Of a stretch of DNA of 64,000 nucleotides, positions 41,866-50,428 are shown one piece after another. A program made the position numbers and the translations under genes. Source of the stretch: Clostridia bacterium (GTDB lineage Bacteria > Bacillota > Clostridia > Christensenellales > Aristaeellaceae); NCBI GenBank assembly GCA_017501255.1, contig JAFVXE010000005.1, forward strand, positions 62,001 through 126,000. Direction: 5' to 3'. Numbering within the stretch: the stretch's first letter is position 1; each line of letters begins with the position of its first letter. The notes below the pieces were generated by a model. It was not told the DNA's origin. It did no database searches and was given only the letters and a program-made list of their open reading frames with translations.

Positions 41866-42618
41866 ATGGCATATCTGGATGATGAACACATCTCCATGGA
41901 GGACGAGGATGAACGGATGCTTTCCCCCGAAGAGGAAGAAGCAATGGAGCAGGAGGAAGCGGAATCCATTCCCGAAACCTGGTCCGGCTTTGGGGAGTTT
42001 CAGGACCACACCGACGAGCAGGTGGTGGCAAAGGCACAGCAGGGCGATGCCGTTGCGGTGGAATACCTGCTGGGCAAATACAAGAATTTCGTGCGCTCCA
42101 AGGCACGCAGCTATTTCCTCATCGGTGCCGATCATGAGGATATCGTGCAGGAGGGCATGATCGGTCTGTTCAAGGCCATCCGGGATTATCAGCCGGAGCG
42201 TCTCAGCAGCTTCCGGGCCTTTGCGGAGCTGTGCATCACCCGGCAGATCATCACGGCCATCAAAACCGCCACCCGGCAGAAGCACGTGCCCCTGAACAGC
42301 TATGTATCCCTCAACAAACCCATCTACGATGAGGAAAGCGACCGCACCCTGATGGATGTGATCGTGGAATGCCACGCCCAGAACCCGGAGGAACTGATCA
42401 TCGGCCGGGAGGAAATCCTCACCCTGCGGGACAAGGTGGAGCAAGTGCTCAGCGGTCTGGAGCAGGATGTGCTCAGCGCCTATCTGGACGGCAAAAGCTA
42501 TCAGGAAATTGCCGATATGCTGGGCCGCCACGTCAAGAGCATCGATAACGCCCTGCAACGGGTGAAGCGCAAGCTGGAAAAATCTCTGGCGGAAAGCAAA
42601 GCCCAGGAGGATGACTGA
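41866..42618 (+). CDS. sigH: RNA polymerase sporulation sigma factor SigH
   Basis: A 250-residue sigma factor with region 2 in YLLGKYKNFVRSKARSYFLI and GADHEDIVQEGMIGLFKAIR, then DYQPERLSSFRAFAELCITR, QIITAIKTATRQKH and region 4 SGLEQDVLSAYLDGKSYQEI with RHVKSIDNALQRVKRKLE. Sigma-H starts the entry into sporulation. Compared with the Bacillus protein it has about 40 extra N-terminal acidic residues (EDEDERMLSPEEEEAMEQEE), which could act as a brake on promoter binding; this is inference. Start is ATG 41866, or GTG 41863, with GGCAGGTG upstream. Confidence 0.95.
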   Translation: MAYLDDEHISMEDEDERMLSPEEEEAMEQEEAESIPETWSGFGEFQDHTDEQVVAKAQQGDAVAVEYLLGKYKNFVRSKARSYFLIGADHEDIVQEGMIGLFKAIRDYQPERLSSFRAFAELCITRQIITAIKTATRQKHVPLNSYVSLNKPIYDEESDRTLMDVIVECHAQNPEELIIGREEILTLRDKVEQVLSGLEQDVLSAYLDGKSYQEIADMLGRHVKSIDNALQRVKRKLEKSLAESKAQEDD

Positions 42619-43805
42619 TGCCTGCGGAGATTTATGAAATCGTTGCCCTGGCGGCACGGTTCTGGTTTTTGTTTCTCATGGCGCTGATCGTTTTGCGCAG
42701 CTACCGTTGGTACGCCCGGGAGCGCCGTCAGCGGAAAAAACGCCTGCGTCTTTTGCCGGATGCAGGCTATATCGGCGAGTTTGTGGTTTTGCAGGGAGCA
42801 GGCGACCTGAAGGAGGGCGAAGTGCTCTCTGTGCCGTTTGAGGGAACGTTGGGGTTTGTGCGCTCCAACGATCTTTGTGTGCCCGTGCCCGGCGTTGCCA
42901 CCCGCCATCTGTGGTTCAGCTATGATGAGCGCAAGGGCCTGAAACTGACAGCCCTTGGCCGCAACGATTTTTCCGTGGATGAGAAAACCATCGGCGAGGA
43001 ACCCAAGGGGCTGTGCATGGTGCATGGTTCCCGGCTGTATATCGGGGAATGCGAGCTACGGCTTCGGATGTTTGCCGGTTATGAAGTGGGCATGAATCCC
43101 CAGCGGATGATGACCGCTGACTACCCGCCCCAGCAGTGGCAGCAAGCGCCCTATCCGCCTTATGGCCAGCAGGGTATGCCCTGCCCCGGGATGAGCGCCT
43201 ATGCCCCCGGTCAGCCCTATGGCATGAATCCCCAGCAGCCGGTTTATCATCAGCCGCCTCAGCCCATGGTGGGCTATGGCCCAGCTATGCCCTATTATCC
43301 CCCCAATGGGTATCCGCCTCAGGTCGGATGGAATCAGCAGCAGTGGCAGTACCAGCAAAACTGGCAACAGGCCGCCTATGCTCAACCGCACCCCCCTGCA
43401 CAACCCATGCCGCCCCAGTGGCAGCCGGAACCCTTTGTGCAGCCGGTGGAGGAAGAGGTCATCACCTTCCATCCTTTGATGGAGGATGAGGACTGGGAAG
43501 AGGAAGCATACGAAGAAGAGAACCGCTTTGCCGCCCATGATCAGCAGCGGATGGAGCGGTATACCAGAGAACCGCAGCAACCAGCACCGCAGGAATTCTA
43601 CCCCTTGGAAACCGGCGAGGATGTCTGGCCGGTGATGCCCCGCCCCGACGAATGGCGCAGCGAGGGCCTTTTTGACGACCTGCTGGACGAGGACGGCACC
43701 GACGCCTCCTTGCCGCCCAAAAGCGCCTATGTGGGCCGGGATGAATCCGCCTGGGCCAAGCGGCGCATCTGGGATAAGTACTTCGGGGGAGGCGATGCAC
43801 CATGA
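42618..43805 (+). CDS. Membrane-anchored FHA-domain protein with Pro/Gln/Tyr-rich linker
   Basis: One N-terminal membrane helix (FWFLFLMALIVLRSYRW) is followed by an FHA-like domain at about residues 50-150 (GTLGFVRSNDLCVPVPGVAT, RHLWFSYDERKGL, SRLYIGECELRLR). Residues about 165-280 are a low-complexity linker of PQQ, PYG, QQW and YPP units, then an acidic tail and a conserved end (GRDESAWAKRRIWDKYFG). FHA domains read phosphothreonine, suggesting control of the FtsW/PBP pair by a Ser/Thr kinase. It overlaps sigH by 1 base and the FtsW-like gene by 4. Confidence 0.82.
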   Translation: MPAEIYEIVALAARFWFLFLMALIVLRSYRWYARERRQRKKRLRLLPDAGYIGEFVVLQGAGDLKEGEVLSVPFEGTLGFVRSNDLCVPVPGVATRHLWFSYDERKGLKLTALGRNDFSVDEKTIGEEPKGLCMVHGSRLYIGECELRLRMFAGYEVGMNPQRMMTADYPPQQWQQAPYPPYGQQGMPCPGMSAYAPGQPYGMNPQQPVYHQPPQPMVGYGPAMPYYPPNGYPPQVGWNQQQWQYQQNWQQAAYAQPHPPAQPMPPQWQPEPFVQPVEEEVITFHPLMEDEDWEEEAYEEENRFAAHDQQRMERYTREPQQPAPQEFYPLETGEDVWPVMPRPDEWRSEGLFDDLLDEDGTDASLPPKSAYVGRDESAWAKRRIWDKYFGGGDAP

Positions 43806-45115
43806 GCCGGATGAATGCCAGACAACAGGCTGCATGGGAAAAGCGCAAGGTGCGCCGCCAGCCGGAGCGCAGACTGGTAGCGGTGGAAATGCTGTTTTTC
43901 TTCAGCGCCTTTTTGCTGATTTCTTTGAAGGAAAAAGTGGATTTTGTGGGGCTTTTGCTGGCTTTCGTGGTACCCGCCCTCATTTTTGTGGCAACCATCT
44001 GGATGCCCCGGTTTTTCCCTGCGGATAAACTGCTGATGGCCATTGTCAATTTTCTCTGCGCCCTTGGCGTTCTGATCCTCTATTCCACTGACGGGGATGC
44101 AGGAACCAGCCGTGGCTTCCAACAGGCCCTGTATTACGGGCTGGGGCTTATTGCCATGCTGATCTGCATTCTGCTGGTACGCTATGTGCGCCGCTGGCGG
44201 GTGTTGATCTGGATCATTGCAGTGGGTGCGCTGGGCCTGATTGCACTGCCCCTTGCCATTGGTACGGAGATCAACGGCGCTACCAACTGGATCCGCATCG
44301 GTTCCACCAGCCTGCAGCCCAGCGAAGTGGTGAAGATTGCACTGGTGCTGATTCTCAGCTACTTTATGAGCCGCCGCAAACTTGTGCCATGGCTGGGCTT
44401 TGTGGGCTTGTGCATGGGTGTGCTCATGCTCCAGAAGGACTTGGGCACCGCTTTGATCTACTATTGCACTGGGCTGATCCTGTTCTATGTGAGCACCGGC
44501 AATCTGGCCCTGACCGGCGTAGGTTTGCTGGGCGCAGGCGGAGCGGCCATACTGGGCTACAAGATGTTTGCCCATGTCAAGCGGCGTGTGGCCGTGTGGC
44601 GCAACCCCTGGCAGTATTACGAAACCTCCGGCTACCAGATCGCCCAGGTGCTGATGGCCATCGCTTCCGGCGGTCTCCTCGGCGTGGGGCTGGGTCTGGG
44701 CGCTCCCCGGGTGATCCCCGTCTACTTTACGGACTGCATCTTTGCCGTCATCTGTGAACAATTCGGCGTCATCTTCGGCATTCTGACGCTGGTGATGTAC
44801 GCCATCATCATCATCCGGGGGGTCAGCACCGCTGTGTCGGCCCGCCGTGGCTTTCACGCCCTCATTGCCATGGGGGTCACCGCCATGCTGGGCATACAGA
44901 CCTTCATCATCATCGGCGGCGTGCTCAAGCTGATTCCCCTCACCGGCGTTACCATGCCCTTTGTCAGCTATGGCGGCACTTCCATGGTCAGCTGCATGGG
45001 GCTGATCGGCCTGTTGCAGGGCGTGCACAGCCTCAATCAGGATGACCTGAGCTATGATTACGAGATCAGCCGCACACTGGCTCAGCAGGCCGGTTTGCAG
45101 CTGGCGGACGAATAA
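43802..45115 (+). CDS. SEDS-family peptidoglycan glycosyltransferase (FtsW/RodA/SpoVE)
   Basis: This polytopic protein of 437 residues has about ten helices and SEDS motifs: GATNWIRIGSTSLQPSEVVK near residue 160, LQKDLGTALIYYCTGLILFY, and GVTMPFVSYGGTSMVSCMG near the end. SEDS proteins polymerise lipid II together with a class B PBP, and the next gene is such a PBP. The first 30 residues are Arg/Lys-rich. Overlaps the FHA gene by ATGA. Which of FtsW, RodA or SpoVE it is cannot be decided from sequence. Confidence 0.93.
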   Translation: MSRMNARQQAAWEKRKVRRQPERRLVAVEMLFFFSAFLLISLKEKVDFVGLLLAFVVPALIFVATIWMPRFFPADKLLMAIVNFLCALGVLILYSTDGDAGTSRGFQQALYYGLGLIAMLICILLVRYVRRWRVLIWIIAVGALGLIALPLAIGTEINGATNWIRIGSTSLQPSEVVKIALVLILSYFMSRRKLVPWLGFVGLCMGVLMLQKDLGTALIYYCTGLILFYVSTGNLALTGVGLLGAGGAAILGYKMFAHVKRRVAVWRNPWQYYETSGYQIAQVLMAIASGGLLGVGLGLGAPRVIPVYFTDCIFAVICEQFGVIFGILTLVMYAIIIIRGVSTAVSARRGFHALIAMGVTAMLGIQTFIIIGGVLKLIPLTGVTMPFVSYGGTSMVSCMGLIGLLQGVHSLNQDDLSYDYEISRTLAQQAGLQLADE

Positions 45116-45130
45116 CGGGAGGATTCCGGC

Positions 45131-46552
45131 ATGAAACAGCAGCGTTTCCGCTTCCGGGTGATGGCTTTTCTGCTGATCGCTCTGCTTTTGCTGGCAGGCG
45201 GTTATGGCGTTTATTCGGTATCCACCTATGGCAGCCGCTGGTTTGGTTCCAGCTACAACACCCGCTACCGGGCCGCAAAGAAGACCGTCATTCCCGGCGA
45301 CATTCTGGACCGCAACGGTGTGGTGCTTGCCACCGCCGACGAGGAGGGCAAGCGCACCTATCCCACCGGATGGCACACCCGCAGCGCCATGGTGCACGTG
45401 GTGGGCGACCAGGACGGCAATGTTTCCAACACGGTGGATTCCTTTCAGGCTTCCTACTTATGGGGCTTTGAAACCACGCTGGAGGAACGCATTGAGGCGC
45501 TTCGTACCGGGGAAAAACGCCGGGGCGACAATGTGACCCTGACGGTGGATTCCACCTTGCAGACCAATATTGCCGCTGCCTTTGCCAATCTGGAAAACAG
45601 CAAGGGCAAAGCCGGGGCAGCCGTGGTGATGAACTACAAAACCGGCGAAGTATTGGCGCTGCTCAGCGTACCCACCTTCGATCCCCTTGGCAGTATGGAT
45701 GCGGTGAAGGATGATCCCCAGCATCCCTTCTGGAACCGGGCCGTGCAGAGCGTGCAGGCGCCGGGCTCCACCTTCAAGATCATCACGGCGGTTTCCACCC
45801 TGCAAAACCTTGCCGATGCGGAAACCCACCTGTTTGACTGCTCCACCGGCGCTACCATGATCATGGATCAGATCATCCGCGACTACGGCTACGAGCATCA
45901 CGGCATGATCACGCTGGAAAAAGCCTTTCAGGTCAGCTGCAACAACTCCTTTGCCCAGGCAGCTTTGCTCATTGGCGACAAGAACCTTAAGAAAACCGCA
46001 GAGGCTTTCGGTTTCAACGATAATTTCCTCTTCCGGGATCTGGTGGTGGAAAACAGCCGCTATCCCACCCAAAACCGCAACGATTTCGAAGTGGCATGGA
46101 GCGGCGCAGGCCAGAGCCAGGTGGCGGCCACGCCTTTGCATATGTGCATGGTGGCTGCAGCCATTGCCAACGATGGCGTCATGATGGAACCCCGCCTGCT
46201 GATGAAAGTCAACAGTCCGGCGGGCGTACAGCGGCTGGGCTTTACCTCCAAGGTATACTCGCAGGCCTGCACCCCGGAGCTGGCAGCCAAGGTGGAGGGC
46301 TACATGAAGAATGTGGTCACCAAGGGCACTGGCAAAGCCGCTGCGGTGGAGGGTCTGTCCATTGCCGGCAAAACCGGCAGCGCCGAGGGCAGCATTGACG
46401 GCCGGTATGTGACCCACGCATGGTTTGTGGGCTATATCGACGATCCGGCCTATCCCTATGCGGTCAGCGTATTCGTGGAGGAAGGCGCCAGCGGCGGCAA
46501 GGCAGCTGCACCCATTGCCCATGAGATTTTTGGGTGGCTGACGGGGCAATAA
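45131..46552 (+). CDS. Class B penicillin-binding transpeptidase
   Basis: This protein of 473 residues has a membrane anchor (MAFLLIALLLLAGGYGVYSV), a pedestal domain (GDILDRNGVVLATADEEGKR) and a transpeptidase domain with SxxK at Ser213 (APGSTFKI), SxN at Ser269 (SCNNSF) and KTGS at 414-417 (AGKTGSAEG). It cross-links peptidoglycan with the SEDS partner encoded 15 bases upstream. It is shorter than FtsI and resembles the PbpA-type group found next to FHA and FtsW genes in many Gram-positives. It ends the run at a strong terminator. Confidence 0.93.
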   Translation: MKQQRFRFRVMAFLLIALLLLAGGYGVYSVSTYGSRWFGSSYNTRYRAAKKTVIPGDILDRNGVVLATADEEGKRTYPTGWHTRSAMVHVVGDQDGNVSNTVDSFQASYLWGFETTLEERIEALRTGEKRRGDNVTLTVDSTLQTNIAAAFANLENSKGKAGAAVVMNYKTGEVLALLSVPTFDPLGSMDAVKDDPQHPFWNRAVQSVQAPGSTFKIITAVSTLQNLADAETHLFDCSTGATMIMDQIIRDYGYEHHGMITLEKAFQVSCNNSFAQAALLIGDKNLKKTAEAFGFNDNFLFRDLVVENSRYPTQNRNDFEVAWSGAGQSQVAATPLHMCMVAAAIANDGVMMEPRLLMKVNSPAGVQRLGFTSKVYSQACTPELAAKVEGYMKNVVTKGTGKAAAVEGLSIAGKTGSAEGSIDGRYVTHAWFVGYIDDPAYPYAVSVFVEEGASGGKAAAPIAHEIFGWLTGQ

Positions 46553-46566
46553 CACAAAGAAACGAC

Positions 46567-46605
46567 AAAACGGCTGTTGCAGCATGGAACTGCAACAGCC
46601 GTTTT
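46567..46605 (+). terminator. Terminator at the end of the cell-wall run
   Basis: AAAACGGCTGTTGCAG (46567-46582) pairs perfectly with CTGCAACAGCCGTTTT (46590-46605), a 16-bp stem that can work in both directions and also serves rpiB. Confidence 0.9.
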
Positions 46606-46622
46606 TCTATTTCCTTTATTCC

Positions 46623-47072
46623 TTATTCCAGCTCTTCGCCCTGATCCAGCTTATCGATCAGCGCAACACGGCGGGCATGGCGTTCCCCCTCGAAGGAGGT
46701 CATCAGCCACACACGGACGATATCCTTGGCCAGCTCAGTGCCCACCACACGGGAGCCCAGAGACAGCATATTGGCATTGTTGTGCAGACGGCTCATCTTG
46801 GCGGTGTAGGTATCGGAGCAGATGACGCAGCGGATGCCCCGCACCTTATTGGCTGCCATACCGATGCCTGCGCCCGTGCCGCACAGCACGATGCCCAGAT
46901 CACATTCGCCGCTGGCGACCGCCTTGGCAGCACGGGCAGCATAAATGGGATAATCGCAGCTTTCGCGCTTGTGGGTGCCAAAATCCTTGTAGGGGATGCC
47001 CAGCTCATCCAGCACGGAGATCACAGTGGGTTTCAGGTCAATACCAGCATGGTCGCAAGCGATGGCAATCAT
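46623..47072 (-). CDS. rpiB: Ribose-5-phosphate isomerase B (RpiB/LacAB family)
   Basis: This 149-residue isomerase has IAIACDHAGIDLKPTVISVL with the active-site Asp/His region, ECDLGIVLCGTGAGIGMAAN with the catalytic Cys, and SDTYTAKMSRLHNNANMLSL with substrate-binding residues. It interconverts ribose-5-phosphate and ribulose-5-phosphate; relatives LacA/LacB act on galactose-6-phosphate, and since the window is rich in galactoside genes that alternative is worth keeping. ATG 47072 has AAGGAGGCG 8-10 bases upstream. Promoter at 47137-47165. Confidence 0.92.
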   Translation of the reverse strand: MIAIACDHAGIDLKPTVISVLDELGIPYKDFGTHKRESCDYPIYAARAAKAVASGECDLGIVLCGTGAGIGMAANKVRGIRCVICSDTYTAKMSRLHNNANMLSLGSRVVGTELAKDIVRVWLMTSFEGERHARRVALIDKLDQGEELE

Positions 47073-47136
47073 TGGGGAAACGCCTCCTTGAGTATAAAAG
47101 TAGCGCTCTGGCTCTTTTGTTTTTGTTTCTATGGTC

Positions 47137-47165
47137 AGTATACCATAACCAGCCCTTGCCGACAA
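47137..47165 (-). promoter_or_regulatory. Promoter of rpiB
   Basis: Minus strand TTGTCG (47160-47165), 17-bp spacer, TATACT (47137-47142). Confidence 0.6.
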
Positions 47166-47178
47166 GGGTGTAAATGAA

Positions 47179-47259
47179 CCAAAGGGCGCTGCCCTTTGGA
47201 AACCCGGCAGAGGCCATGAGGCCCCTGTACCCCGCTCATTGCGGCGCTACACGCCGCAA
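47179..47259. repeat. Three-hairpin intergenic element, copy 2
   Basis: CCAAAGGGC/GCCCTTTGG (47179-47199, loop GCT), an imperfect AGAGGCC/GGCCCCT stem (about 47210-47227), and TTGCGGCG/CGCCGCAA (47239-47259, loop CTACA). It shares CCAAAGGG...CCCTTTGGAAxCCC with copy 1 at 9455-9538 and the same last stem with a five-base loop. Confidence 0.65.
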
Positions 47260-47297
47260 GAGGGGGATGCACAATATATCCAGCCTATTCCCGCCCC

Positions 47298-48530
47298 TTA
47301 TTCGCACACCACATCGGTAATGCCGGCTGCCCAGTGGCGGATGCTGCGCTCGTCACAGGGGTTCAGATTGTCCGGCAGCTGATCCTTGGCAAAGAAACGG
47401 TGCTCCACGGCCTCATCGGTATCCTGCATGGGATCGCCGACATAATCGTTGCTGACGAAGGTAATCAGCGTGCAATAGCACACATCCCCGTTGGGATAAT
47501 AGATATACCTGTCCTCGCCGGTGTATACGCCCAACAGCCGCATCCTGCCCACCACCACGCCGGCTTCCTCCCAGGCCTCCCGGCGGGCGGCATTCTCTGC
47601 GGTTTCACCCATGTTCATGGCGCCGCCGGGAGGGGCCCAGCAGCCGTTATCCCGACGCTTTTGCAGCAGGATCTCGCCTTTTTCATTTTCCAGCAGCACC
47701 GTACACCCGGAAATAAACAGCGGCGCATGGCCCACATTCCGGCGCATCTTGGGAATATAGTCCCCCCGGTAGGCCCTGACCAGCTTTCGGGGTTCGGCGT
47801 TGCCAGTGCACTCATCCAGCTGGCTTTGCAGATAATCCAGCGCCTGTTGCTTGGTTTCCGGCTCGCCATGACCAATCAGATAATGCTGGAAATCCAGCCC
47901 GGTGATGCGCTGAATCCACCCATGGAGAGCCTCCTCCTGATACATCCCAGCCTCCTGATAATAGTCCTCACAATCAGCGTCCCCCACCAGAAGCGCCTTT
48001 TCCTCGGGAATATAGATGATCAGCGCATCCTCGCTGTGGGGAGAGGGACAGGGGGTCAAGACCGCCTGAATGCCGCCCAGATCCAGTGTCAGGGGCTGCG
48101 TCAGGGCTTGCTTGGGCAGCGTCACACGAATCTGCTCCGGCTTGGCGGCATATTCCCGCATGATGCACATATTGCAAAAGGCGATATCCTCACCGGTATG
48201 CTCCCGACGCTGCATGGAGGTGCGATCCCAGGCCCACTGCTGCACGGCCTCCAACTGACGGCAGGTGGCAGCGGAAGCAATGGTATCCCCCTGCACGGCG
48301 CACAGCCCGAAGGTATGATCCCAGTGCCAGTGGGTGATGGCGGTGCAATCCGGCATGGGAAATCCCACATCTTCAATAGCACGGTAAAAGTCCGCCACAT
48401 GGGCCGGGGATGCCCCTGCATCCACTGCCAGACTGCACTCATCACCACGGATGTAGTACAGATTGGGCCGGTCTGTAAAGGAATCGTGCGGCAGCATCCA
48501 AATACGGTCGGTAATTTTTTGCAATGCCAT
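47298..48530 (-). CDS. Metallo-beta-lactamase-fold hydrolase fused to a Nudix hydrolase
   Basis: Residues 1-240 (410 in total) are an MBL-fold hydrolase: ITHWHWDHTFG is the HxHxDH zinc motif, LTPCPSPHSEDALIIYIP and LVGDADCEDYYQ give further ligands and HYLIGHGEPE the last His. Residues about 270-400 are a Nudix domain with the box GGAMNMGETAENAARREAWE and EAGV, after FISGCTVLLENEKGEILLQK. Both are normally separate proteins. The MBL part resembles phosphodiesterase or glyoxalase II-type enzymes. ATG 48530 has GGAGGGAAAAAATC upstream. Confidence 0.88.
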   Translation of the reverse strand: MALQKITDRIWMLPHDSFTDRPNLYYIRGDECSLAVDAGASPAHVADFYRAIEDVGFPMPDCTAITHWHWDHTFGLCAVQGDTIASAATCRQLEAVQQWAWDRTSMQRREHTGEDIAFCNMCIMREYAAKPEQIRVTLPKQALTQPLTLDLGGIQAVLTPCPSPHSEDALIIYIPEEKALLVGDADCEDYYQEAGMYQEEALHGWIQRITGLDFQHYLIGHGEPETKQQALDYLQSQLDECTGNAEPRKLVRAYRGDYIPKMRRNVGHAPLFISGCTVLLENEKGEILLQKRRDNGCWAPPGGAMNMGETAENAARREAWEEAGVVVGRMRLLGVYTGEDRYIYYPNGDVCYCTLITFVSNDYVGDPMQDTDEAVEHRFFAKDQLPDNLNPCDERSIRHWAAGITDVVCE

Positions 48531-48551
48531 GATTTTTTCCCTCCAATGCAA

Positions 48552-48578
48552 AAAACGGAAGGGTTGTCCTTCCGTTTT
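48552..48578 (-). terminator. Terminator of rpsT
   Basis: AAAACGGAAGG (48552-48562) and CCTTCCGTTTT (48568-48578) form a perfect 11-bp stem with A/T ends on both sides. Confidence 0.85.
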
Positions 48579-48603
48579 GCTTTCATGCATGAAACGCGAT
48601 TGC

Positions 48604-48864
48604 TTACTGAGCAGCAACCATCTTCTTGGCCAGACGGGCCTTCTTGCGGTTGGCCGCATTCTTGTGCATAATGCCCTTGATGACGGCTTTATCGATAGCG
48701 GAGGTGGTAGCGCTGTACTGAGCGCCAGCGTTGGCAGCGTTCACAGCGACCTCCGATTCAAACTTCTTGACGGCGGTCTTCACCTTCGACTTCACGATAC
48801 GGTTGCGAAGATTCTTCTTCTCGCTCACCTTCACGCGCTTCATAGCGGACTTGATATTCGGCAT
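48604..48864 (-). CDS. rpsT: 30S ribosomal protein S20
   Basis: This 86-residue, Lys/Arg-rich helical protein binds 16S rRNA. It starts PNIKSAMKRVKVSEKKNLRN and ends IMHKNAANRKKARLAKKMVA, matching bacterial S20 throughout, and the length is normal. AGGAGGTGAAACC precedes the ATG, an exact SD sequence. Single-gene unit with a strong promoter and terminator; S20 often represses its own translation, but I see no operator-like fold in the leader. Confidence 0.97.
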   Translation of the reverse strand: MPNIKSAMKRVKVSEKKNLRNRIVKSKVKTAVKKFESEVAVNAANAGAQYSATTSAIDKAVIKGIMHKNAANRKKARLAKKMVAAQ

Positions 48865-48903
48865 GGTTTCACCTCCTAAGATATTTATCCAGTCGCAAGG
48901 TTC

Positions 48904-48932
48904 ATTGTACCACTATATGTGAAAAATTGCAA
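48904..48932 (-). promoter_or_regulatory. Promoter of rpsT
   Basis: Minus strand TTGCAA (48927-48932), 17-bp spacer, TACAAT (48904-48909). Confidence 0.7.
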
Positions 48933-48970
48933 TAGGTTTGACGAGGTTTTTTCGATCGCTTACAAACAAA

Positions 48971-50257
48971 TCATTGTCTTATTTTCCGGCTTCGAACAAA
49001 ATCCATCAACCACGCACTGAGAGAAAACACCGTAACACACAACGCGCGAGAGGTAAAATACGCATGATTAAAGGTATGATTCTTGGTAACCCAAAACCAC
49101 GCAAATGGCAAGCAAGCCAACATCCAAAGCACAGACTGCCTCGCCCAAGGTTTCCTACGAGGGGCTAATTTGCCAGAGATGCCCCTGATCAATGCGATCC
49201 CCCAAGCCGGCACAACCAGAAGCCCCAGCAGCAGATAAGCACGCTTCACAAAGATACTCAATACCGCCTTCAGCACATCCAGGTAACTCAATGTCACCTC
49301 ACCGCTGATGTCAGAACTTCGCTCGCTGATTTTTGCAAACAAATTCGCCCAGAACCATTGTTCATTGCCAAACAGGCCAGCAATGATCCATTTGCCAGCC
49401 CACATACCGAAATACCCTAAAACCCAGCAAAAGCCGCACAAGAAGAATCGCTTCCACTCCTCCCCGGATGTTTTAACTGGAAAGCGGTACAAGCACAATA
49501 TCATTGGCATCCCGAATGATGCAACCGGATACGTTAGGTAATCGATAAAGCTGGTTGTCATTCCAACGGTCAGAAAAAAAAGCAATAATCCATCTCTTTG
49601 AAAACATCTCTCGGGCAAATACAACAGTGCAAGTATCGCCACCAGCAAAGTTCCGAACACTGTTGAAAACTGCATGGAGAAACCAGTTGCCACAGGATTG
49701 ATGATCACCAACGACAGCAAAAAGCTCGGAATCAGACGTCCCAATTTCTGTTTTGTCAAACCAGCAATCACCGCTGCCATCATACTTCCCTCAACGAAGA
49801 CAAGCACCATGCGGATATCAATATAGCTCAAAAACAGCAACAACGGCTTCAAAAACAGCAGATATCCATGCCAATAGCGTGCAATAGGCCTGCGTTCCAT
49901 CTCTTCTGGACCAGTTTCTCCGTATGTCAGGAAAGTCTGGTATGCGTTTTCGTGATTCACATACCGATAGCATTCCGTTGCCCGTTCCACAAGAGGCTCA
50001 TCTCCCTGATAAGCCGCCACAATCAACATAGATGAATCTGTGGTATTGTCCAACTGCATCGATTGATAACCTGGCAACAATTGCTCGTTCATATCCTCAT
50101 AAGCCCACATGCCATTCATAGCAGGCACTGAGGCTTGAACATGTTTTGCCATTGGCTCAACAGGTAATGCATAAACCGACAGCATCAGCAAAAAACCAAT
50201 CACAATGCCACTCATCAATAGCACTATCAGTTTTAACAAGAGTTTATACCACTTCAT
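48971..50257 (-). CDS. Unknown polytopic membrane protein
   Basis: A 428-residue protein with roughly ten hydrophobic helices: one at the N-terminus (LIVLLMSGIVIGFLLMLSVY), then a soluble loop of about 100 residues (MNGMWAYEDMNEQLLPGYQS, YQTFLTYGETGPEEMERRPI), then a series of helices ending VFSLSAWLMDFVRSRK. This first-helix, large-outer-loop, many-helix layout is like GT-C glycosyltransferases or polymerases, but no catalytic motif is certain. It is more AT-rich than its neighbours. ATG 50257 has AAGGGGATGG upstream. Confidence 0.75.
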   Translation of the reverse strand: MKWYKLLLKLIVLLMSGIVIGFLLMLSVYALPVEPMAKHVQASVPAMNGMWAYEDMNEQLLPGYQSMQLDNTTDSSMLIVAAYQGDEPLVERATECYRYVNHENAYQTFLTYGETGPEEMERRPIARYWHGYLLFLKPLLLFLSYIDIRMVLVFVEGSMMAAVIAGLTKQKLGRLIPSFLLSLVIINPVATGFSMQFSTVFGTLLVAILALLYLPERCFQRDGLLLFFLTVGMTTSFIDYLTYPVASFGMPMILCLYRFPVKTSGEEWKRFFLCGFCWVLGYFGMWAGKWIIAGLFGNEQWFWANLFAKISERSSDISGEVTLSYLDVLKAVLSIFVKRAYLLLGLLVVPAWGIALIRGISGKLAPRRKPWARQSVLWMLACLPFAWFWVTKNHTFNHAYFTSRALCVTVFSLSAWLMDFVRSRKIRQ

Positions 50258-50291
50258 TTTCTGCCATCCCCTTCTTGCAGTCATCCTTCGT

Positions 50292-50320
50292 GGTATATCA
50301 TAATAAACCAAAGAAGTCAA
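50292..50320 (-). promoter_or_regulatory. Promoter of the polytopic membrane protein gene
   Basis: Minus strand TTGACT (50315-50320), 17-bp spacer, TATACC (50292-50297). Confidence 0.5.
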
Positions 50321-50381
50321 TAAATAGCATTGAGGAATACCGATGGAATTATAAGAAAAATTATACTTTTTGATTCAAATG

Positions 50382-50413
50382 AAAAGCCTGCCTCTACGAA
50401 ACAGACTTTTTTG
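50382..50413 (-). terminator. Terminator after azlD
   Basis: On the minus strand AGTCTG pairs with CAGGCT (one G-U) around TTTCGTAGAGG-type loop bases, followed by TTTT. AT-rich flanks on both sides. Confidence 0.5.
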
Positions 50414-50428
50414 TTCATTAATTGATTG

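Noticed and set aside
48971..50257. Mobile or phage origin for the AT-richer membrane protein
   Set aside because: Composition differs slightly but there are no integrase, repeats or phage genes nearby; not enough evidence.
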